Shown here: in pieces, positions 11,758 through 23,294 of the stretch
Layout: each line of letters begins with the position of its first letter
Position numbering within the stretch: the stretch's first letter is position 1
Assembly: GCA_028023455.1 (NCBI GenBank)
Contig: JAQFVV010012509.1
Coordinates: 2,420,001 to 2,484,000 of the forward strand
Reading direction: 5' to 3'
From: Epiperipatus broadwayi
Taxonomy: Eukaryota; Onychophora; Udeonychophora; Euonychophora; Peripatidae
Length of the DNA stretch: 64,000 nt
Made by a program: the position numbers and the translations under genes
Notes under the pieces: model-generated
Seen by the model: the letters and a program-made list of their open reading frames with translations, nothing else
Database searches by the model: none
What the model was told of the DNA's origin: nothing

Positions 11758-12229
11758 TAATAAAAAAGATATTTTTATAGCTATGCCTCTTTATATTTTG
11801 CAAATATTGTTCTATTCTTTATGATGAATCATTTGTTAACATGCTTTAGTCTGACTTGCAATTATGTACATTTGTAATGTGTTCATTAACAAAAATTATC
11901 ATTGGTAAGAAAGTATAACATGATAATTCCATACTCACAAAACTTTTTTTTAGCATTTTTAAAGAAAATATTTAGGAAATAAAATGTATAAAAATAATCA
12001 TTATTTAAGACGTTCTGGATTTTGTAAATGATATATTTATTTTCACAACTATTTCAAAAGTTAACAGAATATATAATTACTAAAAAAGATTAAAGTTCAA
12101 TGTTTTCTTTTTCAAAGAAGCCTGTAATTATAAATAACCTTTAATACCCTAAACAGATGAAATGCTTTTAATAAAAATGATATTAAAAGAAAATCAGCTA
12201 CATGGTTTCAAAATGTTTTAGATAAAGGT

Positions 12230-12560
12230 TTACTGTAATGCTTACTAATGATTGTGAGACTTGACCAATTAACAAAAAAGAAGAAAGTACTATGGTAATA
12301 TGTTGAAACTATGAATATGGGATCAATATGTATATATGGATGAGAGAACAAATATCATTTATACAACTACGGAAATTAAGAATCGAAAAAATCTGAATTG
12401 GATATGTTGCTAAAAAAGATAAAAATGATATCCTAAACGGTATTCCAAAAGATTTAAGATGTATACAAAGGCCACATATAAGATGGATAAGAAGAAATTA
12501 GAAAAAATTACAATAAACTTAAAAGAATATGCATATAATGGATTGATTATGGATGGAAAT
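12230..12560 (+). pseudogene. Old RTE-type LINE 3' relic
   Basis: Heavily decayed. Codons resembling IWVREQ, LNW.GHVAKK and RPHIRWI occur in the order seen at the end of the LINE at 19768-20211. Many stops and shifts. Confidence 0.5.
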
Positions 12561-12974
12561 AATGAATGCATTTTAGAAAAGGAAACATATATCCTATTTG
12601 CTATTTAAGCAGGCTAAATTATTAAGAACAGGGGCAGTTATCAAAAACTATTTAAACTATTATATCACATAATTTGTCTTATATATATATAATGTGTGAT
12701 ATTTCTATTCTGAACTTTATGAATATTTTTTATTTGAAATCTGGATTCATTTATTCAAATTGATGGACGTACTTTTAAACTACATCAGATCCAATATAAC
12801 AAAATTGAAATGTGAGACAATCACTGATTAATATAAACATTTACTTTATTAAATATATGACACATTTTATCTATTTCATAGTAATATATCCTATAATGTA
12901 ATCAAACACAATATTTTTATAATAAAATAATTTTTTTTTTTTCTAAAGAGTTTAATGAGACATATTCAGTACGT

Positions 12975-13140
12975 TTATTAAGAGTATCAAATTCTCCATA
13001 CAATAGTGCCACCAAGAGCAAGCCTTCATAATCAATAGATGCAGGAAGATTAGTGCATAAAATCCCTATCTAGAACCTACTCATCCAACATCCCCAGACT
13101 AGTTTCTAGCTTGTGGCTTTCATCACAATGCAGTTGTAGA
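12975..13140. mobile_element. Foldback family A, single arm
   Basis: Only one arm is present: TTCTCCATACAATAGTGCCA through AATCAATAGATGCAGGAAG to the hammerhead region. Diverged from the other copies and missing its partner arm. Confidence 0.65.
13091..13130 (-). ncRNA. Degenerate hammerhead ribozyme
   Basis: The minus strand reads GTGATGA (first core C changed to G), stem II AGC..GCT, GAA, ACTAGT, GTC cleavage site and TGGGGA. Stem I has lost its partner. Stem II shows AGC/GCT where other copies have GGC/GCC, a paired change. Confidence 0.5.
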
Positions 13141-13964
13141 TAGCCCAGCTTCATTTCTATACATTCTCTTATCTTTACAGATAATTATTATATACAGGAT
13201 ACGATTTATATTTGAATAATTGTTAAAATAAAATAAAAATCATCAATGCAACTTAATTATATACTAAACTAATATATTAAAGAAAAACAATGCATGACAC
13301 ATTTAACATCTATCTATTTATCCATCTTGGATTTATCAAATTTGTTATAATACATTTAAGTCAATATACAAAAATCAACCTATGCATAATCATAAATTAT
13401 ATTCTTCTAATTACCATTTAAAACTTTATTGAGATTTATTACAATTCAAATCCTATGTTCTAATTACTCATTTTGACAACGGACAAATTTAAAAACACTA
13501 AAGTTTATCTTTTGCATCAAATGTTATGTTCATACACTTTTTCTTCTCACTATTTTTAATTTTATGTCAATTTTTTAATCAAGATTTTTTTAAAAAAGGT
13601 ATCTAAATTAATATTTCCATTTTAAATAATAGTAAAATTTATTTAAAACCAATTGTAAATTTATAAGCATTTATTATATACTTAATTTTAATATACAGTA
13701 TATAAAAAAATTTCTGCCTCACAACAAGCAATATAATTAGAAAATAGACTACTATGGTAAGTAATAACATCATCATCACTGGAGTTTATTATTGCATGCT
13801 AACCTCTTAACAAATTTTCTAGCTTATTTCAATTTTAAATCTAAATCATACAATTTATAGAGCCTTTAGAGCATTAAGATGCACAGAAATATGATCACAA
13901 TAAAAAATTAAGTGTACTGGCTTATATATATAAAACAGAGAAAATAAGAATGGAATATATATAT

Positions 13965-15090
13965 ATGTATATCATCATCATTATTTATCATTATCAATCT
14001 ACTGCAGAGTGAAGGTATGTCCAAGTTCAGTTCATCTTTGATCTCTAGCCTCTCTTCATATCACTCCAACATATTTCTTATTTCATCCATTCATCTCAAA
14101 TGTGGTCTTTTTCTAGCTCTTTTACAATCTCTTGGAATACAGTTTCAGATTTCAACTATCAATCTATTATCATTTCTTCTATGTCCAGTCCAAATCTCCT
14201 TCAATCTCTAAATTCTTTCAATGTCAGTGACATCTGTTTGTTCTCTCAACCATGTATTGTAATTTCAATCTCTTCTGTTACTCCTAACATATATACCTCC
14301 ATACTTCATTGAGTGGTCAGAAGTCTCTGTATTGTTCTTCTGTTATGTATCCAAATCTCAGATCTGTAAGTAAGAACTGGTAACACATTTATTAAAAACT
14401 CTTTTTTTCAAACACATAAGCATATTTTCTTTTAATATTCAATTATTTCTATCAAAAGCACTCCAACCTAGTTTAATTTTATGATTAATTTCATCCATTA
14501 TGTTTCCATCTATAGTAATAATCTGACCAAAATATTTGTAGCTGTTAACTTCTTATCGATCTTTATTTTCTTTTTTTGAGAAAATGCATTGAACATTACT
14601 TTTTAGACTTTTTAACATTTCCCTTTAATTCTACTTTCTGAAGCTCTAAAGCATTAATTACAAAAACTTGATGACTTAAATAATCTCCATTTACTTTCAT
14701 TCCCTTGGCTTCCCATTTTAATCCACAAAATAGTTCTTGCAAAACTGCTGTAAAAAGTTTTGGAGATATGGAGTCATCCTGTCGTACATCTTTCTCAATG
14801 TTAATCTTTTTAGTATCATTACGTAATCTAATTGTTGCTGTTGCATTTTTATAAACATTCTTCAGAATATGATAATATCTTGGATTTGTACTTTGATGAT
14901 CCAATGCTTTAATCACTGAAGAAATGCTCATAGAATCAAATACCTTTACAAATCCAAAGCATAATGGCAAATCATATTCATTGGTCCTTTCTATAACTTC
15001 TCACAATACTTGGATATAAGCTACTGTATTAAAACCATTTTCAAATCTAACTTGTTCTTTGTTTGATTCGCTGTAGACGAGTTGTGATTC
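13965..15090 (-). mobile_element. RTE-type LINE, 5'-truncated copy
   Basis: Reads on the minus strand from about 15090 (ACAACTCGTCTACAG, equivalent to 19030 of the longer copy) to the 3' tail with GATGAT-type repeats near 13970. The open piece 14596-14970 matches residues around LPLCFGF, KALDHQ, HILKNVYKNATATIRL and DSISPKLFTAVLQ of the longer copy, but RQGD has become RQDD and several shifts are present. A short ATATGTATAT flank on both sides may be a target duplication but is low complexity. Confidence 0.8.
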
Positions 15091-15327
15091 TTTTGGCAAA
15101 AAATATGTATATATATATACACAGTTATATGCATTAATATATTCATAAACTTAAATAACAATAATTTATAACAAATAATAATGCGCTATCATTTACACAT
15201 AGATAACTAAAAAAAAAAAGATCATGTGACATTCAGCTCATTCTAGAGACAGATTGAGTATAATAGTTTTAGTCAAGTAAATGAATAGATTTTTTATTTT
15301 ATTAAAATATTCAGCAGAGAAATAATC

Positions 15328-15579
15328 ACTAAACATCACATGATCACTATTTCTTATGGTAGCACATTAGTTATTAAAACAGGCAAAACTCTCCATACAG
15401 TAGTGCCACTCAGTGCCAACAAGAGTAATCAATGGATGCCAGAAGGCTTGTGCATAAAATCCCTATCTAGTACTCATCCAATATCCCTAGGCACTAGATA
15501 GGGATTTTATGCACAAGCCTTCTGGCACCCATTGATTACTCTGGTTGACACTGAGTGGCACTACTGTATGAAGAGTTTT
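15328..15579. mobile_element. Foldback family A element, ribozyme-less form
   Basis: 252 bp between perfect 14-bp direct repeats GCAGAGAAATAATC (15314-15327 and 15580-15593). The left end has the full family terminus (ACTAAACATCACATGATCAC), while the right end stops at GAGTTTT, so truncation is on one side only. The arms meet at a deletion near 15475-15495 that removes both hammerheads. Confidence 0.9.
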
Positions 15580-15593
15580 GCAGAGAAATAATC

Positions 15594-16605
15594 CTGGCAC
15601 TTTTAACATGGTCCACCACTCTAGCAATGCATTGAATTGTACATGCCAAAAAACATTTAAAAAAGCAATCCATCTTTTTCTTTATTCTTATTTTCATAAA
15701 TGACCAAAAAATAAATAAATAATACAGCATCAATAATTTAATTGTATGCATAAAAATTAAATATAATATTATGATGAAAAGCTTTGGTTATGATTGAGAG
15801 AAAAGATTTTCACAAAAATTTAACAACACTAAAGATAATGAAAAAAATTTTGATTATGATAAATAATCTACTTGCTTATCTAATAATAGTGATAGTAGGT
15901 GGATAATTCAATACTTAAATTGATTGTATTAATTGTATTTCTAAAAATAGCTTTTATCATTCATTCTTATTCTCTTTAATTATGGTTCAGATTTATTTTA
16001 ATATAAATTCAAAACAATATGCCTTCTACTTTACAATTGTGTATTTTTAAATCCACAATTACAATTTCAATTCTTAATATTTGGAGCATATTATATGATC
16101 TTTCTTAAAGGTAATAAATAAATCACATATGTAATATGTTTATACATTCTACATATTTCATGTTAAATAAAAGGAGAACCTTTGATTCCTCCTCTGGGAG
16201 GCTTTAAAAGACAAGCAGAGCAAATTCCTAATGCCCACTTCATACATTCATGTCGTTGCAGCTATTATACTATGTGACTATTCATATAGTATACAAACAT
16301 GAATTGGCTTTTACGAGTTGAAGATCAAGAAAACACTATGGTCTGTCTTCTTGGTTGCCTGATAGCTCTCAACTGAAATATCAATTGTTTTCTTGAAGGC
16401 AGAATAAATGTGTATGTGAATGGTAAAAAAAAAAAAAAATCTTTCTAATAAATATTTACAATCATGATACACAAAATAAATCATGGCCCTTATTCCCAGG
16501 AGGTTGTAAAGTCACTGGCCAAGGCAGCTGCTGGTGGCCAAAGGGGAAGGATGTTAAAAATTCGCTGATTGCAGACCCTGGCTGCCATTTGGTGATGACT
16601 TTTTA
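15594..16605. other. Intergenic DNA; probable LINE 5' UTR at its end
   Basis: Mostly AT-rich with no gene. A GC-richer patch (16480-16605) directly before the LINE endonuclease remnant may be its 5' UTR; this is inference. Confidence 0.4.
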
Positions 16606-16609
16606 TTTA

Positions 16610-19600
16610 GATACTTACAATTGAAGATCACTTTCAAGTGGAAGATTGCAAAAATTGGAAGAACTGTCTCACATTAAATGGGACATTATTAGACTTTGTG
16701 AAATTAGAAGAAAAAGTGAAGAAACGATTTAAAAAATGAGCATGTACTCTATGATAAAGGCATAAATATTGGAAGTACAATTAGAGTAGGATAAATAAGA
16801 AATAAAAGAACAACATTGTGGAGATTGATGTTGAATTGGATAGTAACAAGATTTGTTATTCAACTTAATAGCAGATACCAAATGCCGATAATTCAGATTT
16901 ATACCCCAACAATTCTCATAGTTATGAAGTAGTAGAGGATTTTTATATGGATGTACAAAAGGCTTTGATCAGACCAAACAACATTTTAAAATTATAGGAG
17001 TTAGAATTGGTAAACAATTGAAAGATGAAAGTTCTGTAGGTAAATTTGGTTCCAGTAGTAGAAATGAGAGGATATAGACTTGTGGAGTTTACAGAAAAAA
17101 AAAACACCTATATTATTAATTCTTTTTTTGATAAAAATGTTAAAAGGAAATGGACAGGAAAGCAACAATTTAAGTAAAAAGTACATCAGAATTGGAATTT
17201 ATTTTGACTAATAGAAAAAATATATTTCAAGATTGTAATGTTCTTAATAAATTCAACAGAAGAAGTGATCATCAACAAAGATAGCTGGTAGAAAAAAGCA
17301 GCAATTGACCAATAAAATTTTTGCTGAGACTAGAGAATTTATGAAGAAAAGAAGGAATATGAAAATATATAAAAATGATTCATTAAAAAGTATTTAATGT
17401 CTTGAATTTTGTAAGATGGTGGGAAAAAGAGTTAATAATGATATAATAAAGTATAATTGTGAACTAGCAAGGAAAGCTGCAGAAAGAATAAAAGTCTCAA
17501 GAGTGTAAAACAACATTTTGGTATTGGTAGGAAACTTATATCTGCAATAAGAAAAAAGATGGAACTATTACTAAAAAGAAAGATGGCATCATGAAATGTT
17601 CAGAAGAGTTCTATCAAGAATTATATAGCAATAAAGAACAAGAAAAATGAGCTCCTACAACTACTATATTTTTTGAATTGCCCAGGATTTTAAATGAAGA
17701 AGGGACACATATAATTAAATTTATGAAGAAAGAAAAAACTACAGGTAAAGAAAAGGTGAAGAGACAATTAATTTAAAAAGTGGATATGTACTCTATGTTA
17801 AAGGCACAAATATTGAAAATACATGTGGAGTAGGATTCATTATAAATAAAAAGTGGAAGAACAATATTGTGGAGATTGATGGTGTATCGGACAGAGTTGC
17901 AAGATTAGTTATACAACTTAACAGCAGATACCAAATGCAGAGAATTCAGGTTTATGCCCCAACAAGTTCTCATAGTGATGAAGTAGTAGAAGATTTTTAT
18001 ATGGATGTACAAAAGGCTTTTGATTAGAGTAAACAACATTTTAAAATTGTTATGGAAGACTTTAATGCTAGAATTGGTAAACAATTGAAAGATGAAAGTT
18101 CTGTAGGTAAATTTGGTTCCAGTAGTAGAAATGAGAGGGACATAGACTTGTGGAGTTTACAGAAAAAAGAAAACTATATTATGAATTCTTTTTTTGATAA
18201 AAATTGTTAAAAGGAAATGGACAGGAAAGCATCAATTTAAGTAAAGAGTACATGCAGAATTGGAGTTATATTTTGACTAATAGAAAATACATATTTCAAG
18301 ATTGTAATGTTCTTAATAAATTCAACAGAAGAAGTGATCATCAACAAAGATAGCTGGTAGAAAAAAGCAGCAATTGACCAATAAAATTTTTGCTGAGACT
18401 AGAGAATTTATGAAGAAAAGAAGGAATATGAAAATATATAAAAATGATTCATTAAAAAGTATTTAATGTCTTGAATTTTGTAAAATGGCGTGAAAAAGAG
18501 TTAATAATGATATATAATAAAGTATAATTGTGAACTAGCAAGGAAAGCTGCAGAAGAGAATAAAAGTCTCAAGAGTGTAAAACAACATTTTGGTATTGGT
18601 AGGAAACTTATATCTGCAATAAGAAAAAAAGATGGAATTATTACTAAAAAGAGGATGATATCATGAAATTGGTAGAAGATTTTTATCAAGAATTATATAG
18701 TAATAAAGAAAAAGTACCTCCTATGTCTATTATATTTTCTGAATTGCCCAGAATTTTAAATGAAGAAGTGAGACATGCAATTAAATGTATGAAGAAAGGA
18801 GAGGCTCCAGATAATGATGTAATTATAATTGATATATTAAAAGAAACAGGTGAAGAAATAGAAATTTTTTTAGCAATGTTATATACCAAATATCTAAATG
18901 ATAAAGATGTACCAGGTGATTGGAAGAATGGAATATTAATATTTAAAAAAGATGATAAAGAAGACATTGGAAATTACAGACTTATCAGCCTTTTATCAGT
19001 TTTATACAAAATGTTTACCAAGATAATTACAACTCGTCTATAGAGAACTTTGGATTTCCACCAACCAAGAGAACAAGCTGGATTTAAAAGTGGTTTTAGT
19101 ACAATAGATCATATCCAGATATTGAAAGAGGTTATAGAAAGGACAAATGAATATGAGTTGCCATTATGCTTTGGATTTGTAGATTATGAAAAGGCATTTG
19201 ATTCTATAAACATTTCAATAATTAAAGCATTGAGTCATCAAGGTATAGATCCAGGATATTGTCATATTTTAAAGAATATTTATAAAAATGCAACAGCAAC
19301 AATTAGATTACATAATGATACTAGGAAAGTCAACATTGAGAAGGGTGTAAGACAGGGAGACTCCATATCTCCAAAACTTTTTACAGCAGTGTTGCAAGTA
19401 TTTTGTGGATTAAAATGGGAAGCTAAAGGAATGAAAGTAAATGGAGATTGTCATTTAGATTTTGTAGATGATGTAATTGTTTTTGCAAATAATGCTTTAG
19501 AGCTGCAGGAAATGTTGCAGGAGTTATCAGATGAAAGTAGAAAAGTAGGACTAAAGATAAATCTTAAAAAGACTAAAGTAATGTTCAATGGATTTTCTCA

Positions 19601-20225
19601 AAATATGAAAATAAAGATTGATTATGATGAGTTAGAAGTTACCAGCTACAAATACCTTCGTCAGATTATTAATACAGATGGAAACATAATGGATGAAATT
19701 AATTATAGAATTAAACTTGGTTGGAATGCTTTTGGTAGAAATAACTTGATACTAAAAGGAAATATGTTTGAAAAGGAAGGTTTTTAATAAATGTGTTTTA
19801 CCAGTTCTTACTTATGGATCTGAGACTTGGACACTTAATAGAAGAGCAATACAGAGATTTCAGACCACTCAAAGAAGTATGGAGAGATGCATGTTAGAAG
19901 TAACAAGAAGAGATCGAAAACACAATATATGGGTAAGAGAACAAACAGATGTTACTGACCTCAGTGAAAAAATTAAAAGATTGAAGTGGAATTGGGTTGG
20001 ACATATTGCTAGAAGAAATGATAATAGATGGACAATTGAAATCTTAAACTGGATTTCAAGAGATTGTAAAAGACCCAGAAAGAGACCACATATGAGATGG
20101 ATGGATAAAATAAGAAAGTGTGCAGGGGTAATGTGGAGAAGAGAAGCTAAAGATCGGAGATGGATTGAACTTGGAATGATCATCCTGCATTGGATTAATA
20201 ATAGTTGTTGATGATGATCATCTAT
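16610..20225 (+). mobile_element. RTE-type LINE with internal 1-kb tandem duplication
   Basis: An APE-type endonuclease / reverse transcriptase element. The 5' part is present twice: 16610-about 17745 and about 17750-18660. The RT and 3' end are present once, to about 20215, ending in GATGATGAT-type repeats as in RTE LINEs. The second endonuclease copy shows GVGFIINK, IQVYAPTSSHSDE and VMEDFNARIG (family G/E-DFN motif). RT motifs and the C-terminal region follow. Stops and frameshifts disable it. Confidence 0.88.
18663..20211 (+). pseudogene. LINE reverse transcriptase (broken)
   Basis: Three open pieces join with one stop and one shift. 18663-19043 has KKGEAPDNDVI, VPGDWKNGILI and NYRLISLLSVLYK. 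A TAG follows, then 19050-19787 has EQAGFKSGFSTIDHI, FVDYEKAFDSI (motif A), RQGDSISPKLF and LDFVDDVIVFA. In that last motif the usual FADD box is FVDD. After a frameshift near 19770, 19768-20211 gives VLPVLTYGSETWTL, HIARRND and RPHMRWMDKIRKCAG, the RTE-type C-terminus. Copying capacity is lost in this copy. Confidence 0.85.
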
Positions 20226-20940
20226 AAAGGAAAACTATAAAATTGATATGAATAAATTTTTTTGAAATTCTGAAATAGAGAAAGGAATGTGTAAATAAAC
20301 ATGTATATACAAATTTAGAAGTACTGATATTGCTAGAATACTCCAGAAAAGAAATAACTAATTGATATGCAGAAAAAAAGAAATCAGTAACTGTAAGAAG
20401 CAACAGACTAATTTGCATGTTAATAAAAGTCTAAGTTTATGCAAATTAGTACAGTTGATAAAAAAGTCTGCAAAAAAAAGAATTATTGGAAGGAAAAAAT
20501 AAATAGAGCAAAAAAAAAAAAAAAGCTGTGCAAAAAAAGTACAGCAAATGGTGAATTAGCTACTGAGATTAAGTTATGTTCTGTGCTCAGAATCTAATTC
20601 AACTATCTCAGAAATGTGTGTGAGCAATGATGTGCTTATAAAAATTAGTTAGAGAGGTGTTTGTGTATATTAAATCACTAGAGAGACATGAACTGTAAAG
20701 TGATTGTATTCTCAACTAGCAGATAACCAGTTGAATTAATAAGCTAATCTTTTACTAATAGCATTATCATTATTCAGAATAAAATTAAACCTCAAATTTA
20801 TTATTGAACTTTATTGTTGTTTCCTTTATTTTAACTTCAAAAATTATCCAGCAACCAATTGACTGGATGGCCTTGGATACATTATGTCTACACATTACTT
20901 TCAGTCTCAAATTTAGTTCTCCAGTTTTGCCACCTATCCA
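20226..20940. other. AT-rich intergenic DNA, no gene seen
   Basis: No recognisable feature apart from short A-runs. Confidence 0.5.
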
Positions 20941-20949
20941 CTGCTATCA

Positions 20950-21010
20950 AACAAAATCCCCAGATTGATGAAAACCATAAGCTAGAAACTATATTGGGAT
21001 ATGGATTCCA
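20950..21010 (+). ncRNA. Degenerate hammerhead ribozyme, isolated
   Basis: TTGATGA, then AAACCATAAGCTA and GAAAC (20965-20989) follow the family A order, with TATATTGGGAT after it. Core C and the cleavage triplet have changed. Likely a lone decayed arm. Confidence 0.4.
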
Positions 21011-21375
21011 TTTGATATGGATTTATTAAGCATTAGTATGTGCCATCTAGTGGCTACTCAAGCTTACACTAGATGGCACAATTGGAACAAGAGAAACCAA
21101 TTTAATATTTAAATATCATCTCATGCACTAAGAACTGTATATGATATTAAGTATAAATAACAAGTGTCAGCTAAGGATGATGTACTAAGCAATGCATGAC
21201 AGATATCTTCATGAACATGCAATACATACAAATAATGGTTTCATATGTCCTACAAATATTGTTAAAACAGGCAAAACTCACTATATATATTGACAACACA
21301 CAGCAAGCTAGAGTAATCAATGGATGCCAGAAGGCTTGTGCATAAAATCCCCATCTAGTGCCTACTCTTCCAATA

Positions 21376-21417
21376 TCCCCAGACTAGTTTCTGGCTTATG
21401 GCCTTCGTCAGTGAGGA
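21376..21417 (-). ncRNA. Hammerhead ribozyme (left arm)
   Basis: Minus strand order: stem I TCCTCA, core CTGACGA, stem II GGC-CATAA-GCC flanked by A on both sides, GAA, stem III ACTAGT (self-complementary), GTC cleavage triplet, stem I TGGGGA. Predicted cleavage is between 21382 and 21381. The A/A at the base of stem II is not canonical. Confidence 0.75.
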
Positions 21418-21470
21418 GCCTTGGATCTGAGAACACTGCACCTAGATCTTAGTGCTCTCAGATCCAAGGT

Positions 21471-21512
21471 TCCTCACTGACGAAGGCCATAAGCCAGAAA
21501 CTTGTCTGAGGA
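21471..21512 (+). ncRNA. Hammerhead ribozyme (right arm)
   Basis: TCCTCA, CTGACGA, stem II GGC/GCC, GAA, ACTTGT, C17, TGAGGA. Predicted cleavage is after 21506. Stem I pairs five of six positions; stem III is changed from ACTAGT to ACTTGT. Confidence 0.68.
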
Positions 21513-21695
21513 TATTGAATGAGTAGGCACTAGATGGGGATTTTACGCACAAGCCTTCTGGCATCCATTGATTACTCTAGCTTACTGTGTGTGGCAATAT
21601 ATATATAGTGAGTTTTGCCTGTTTTAACAACAGTTATACACAAGCATAAGAGGTGGTGGTCATGTGATGTTTATTGGCTTAAAACCTACAAATAT

Positions 21696-22914
21696 CCTAA
21701 TAAAATTTATTTATTTCCACAATCTGTGTCATCCGTTTTCAAAATATCCAATAAAATAATCAATACCCAATTTATTTTATCAAGTGCCCTTTCAAAGTAA
21801 AAGAAAAAACATAATAGTTTCACCACGTCAATTGGTCTAGACTACATGATCTTTACTAAATCTACACGTTTAATCCATTGCAAACACGTCAATTCAAAAA
21901 CATTTTGTCGGTAGAAATTATAATTACCATGATTAACTTAAGAACTATTCTTGTAAATTATAAATTATGTTATAAACATTGTGGAATCCTTTTTTCTCAC
22001 TTCCTAACCTTAGTAATTTAACTGGAATCTCAGCTACACTTTGCGCTTTGACGTTTTTCATATCAGTTACAACTTTAAAGCTAATTTCTTCATTATTGAA
22101 TAACCAGTTTTATCACTACTTATCGGACATTCATTTTTACATAACAGATAAAAATTTGTAATTTCTACTTTATAAATCATTAAAACATAATTCAGGGGAA
22201 CAATTTCATTTATTACTTTTTTTTTTAAAGTTTACACGTTAATTAAAAAAAATGTTTATTTTGCTATTCATCATATTAACTCATTTGTTCAAAATTAAAA
22301 GAATATTTTATAAAATAAAAGTGATAATTTAAAAAAGTGTTAAATGCTTCAGTACATTAACATTAAACATAAACAAGTCGTCCTTCAGATAATTAATTAA
22401 AACTATAAATAAGAGCAAACTTATAATCTAACGGTAGAAAAGTACGCTAAGGCAATTATAAGGTAATATTTAAGTTAATAGTGCTAGAACAATATTACCT
22501 AAATCAATATATTTTAGTAGATAGTAATAAATGTATCATTTAATAGTTCAAAATAATATGGGTGAATATTAAACCAATTTAATACTTGCTATCTCTTTCT
22601 TTTACCAATTAAAGACAATCTTTTTTTATTTAAATTGCAACAACAAAATCACATTTTTTTATACACATTTAAACAAAATAAAGAACATATCTTTTATTAA
22701 AAAATCTCATTTCTAATTATATTACAAATAAAATATGACTTACCTTCAAAATCCCTAAGCAGGAAATATAAAGGCCAAAATAAAATTTGAAGATAAACAA
22801 AACTTTGATTAATTATCCATTAATTAAATTTCATAAATTATGTTACTGAATTTTACAATGGTGTTAATTGCCAGACAAAATTTACTTGCGTAATACTAAA
22901 GATTAAAAAAAAAA
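21696..22914. other. AT-rich intergenic DNA, no gene seen
   Basis: No coding pattern recognised up to the CCT6 promoter region. Confidence 0.5.
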
Positions 22915-23157
22915 AGTTAACAGTTGATTTAAACAATTACCTCATTTCCACTAGAGGTCAAACCTTGGTCGAGATAGCATTTGACCTATATTTATTTAGT
23001 GGACATAAATAAATAATATTTTAAAAATAAAGTTATAAATGTTTTTAAAGATCTAAATTACAAACTGTTGACACATTTAGAAAGCGACTTAAATTTTGAA
23101 ATCTCGCAGTTAAACACTTGAACGTTATTTAAGGGCGATCAAGTTAATTTTGTCAAC
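22915..23157 (+). promoter_or_regulatory. Probable CCT6 promoter / 5' UTR
   Basis: The 240 bases before the CCT6 start include a less AT-rich stretch (22940-22985 and 23090-23157). No TATA box can be chosen with confidence because the sequence is uniformly AT-rich. The transcription start is not visible; this placement is inferred only from position. Confidence 0.35.
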
Positions 23158-23294
23158 ATGGCCGCTATTTTAACACTAAATCCAAAAGCCGAAGTAGCTC
23201 GAGCAGCTCAGGCACTTGCGATTAATATAAGTGCTGCAAAAGGAATTCAGGATGTATTGAAAACAAATCTTGGTCCTAAAGGAACAATGAAGAT
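23158..23294 (+). CDS. CCT6: CCT6 exon 1
   Basis: 137 nt, start codon to a split codon (phase 2). Donor is AGAT|GTAAGT. Encodes the N-terminus and the first nucleotide-binding motif LGPKGTMK. Intron 1 is about 5.06 kb. Confidence 0.96.

Larger units (their letters stand above)
21260..21684. mobile_element. Foldback family A element with two hammerheads
   Basis: 425 bp between perfect 11-bp direct repeats CCTACAAATAT (21249-21259 and 21685-21695). Arms of about 170 bp start at GGCAAAACTCAC.. (left) and end GAGTTTTGCC (right). The right side extends past this to GTGATGTTTATTGG, while the left is truncated at TTAAAACAGG. Each arm holds a hammerhead core. The loop includes GCACTGCACCTAGATCTTAG. 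Confidence 0.92.

Noticed and set aside
18686-18967. Minus-strand frames opposite the LINE RT, also 19869-20183
   Set aside because: Shadows of the plus-strand reverse transcriptase.
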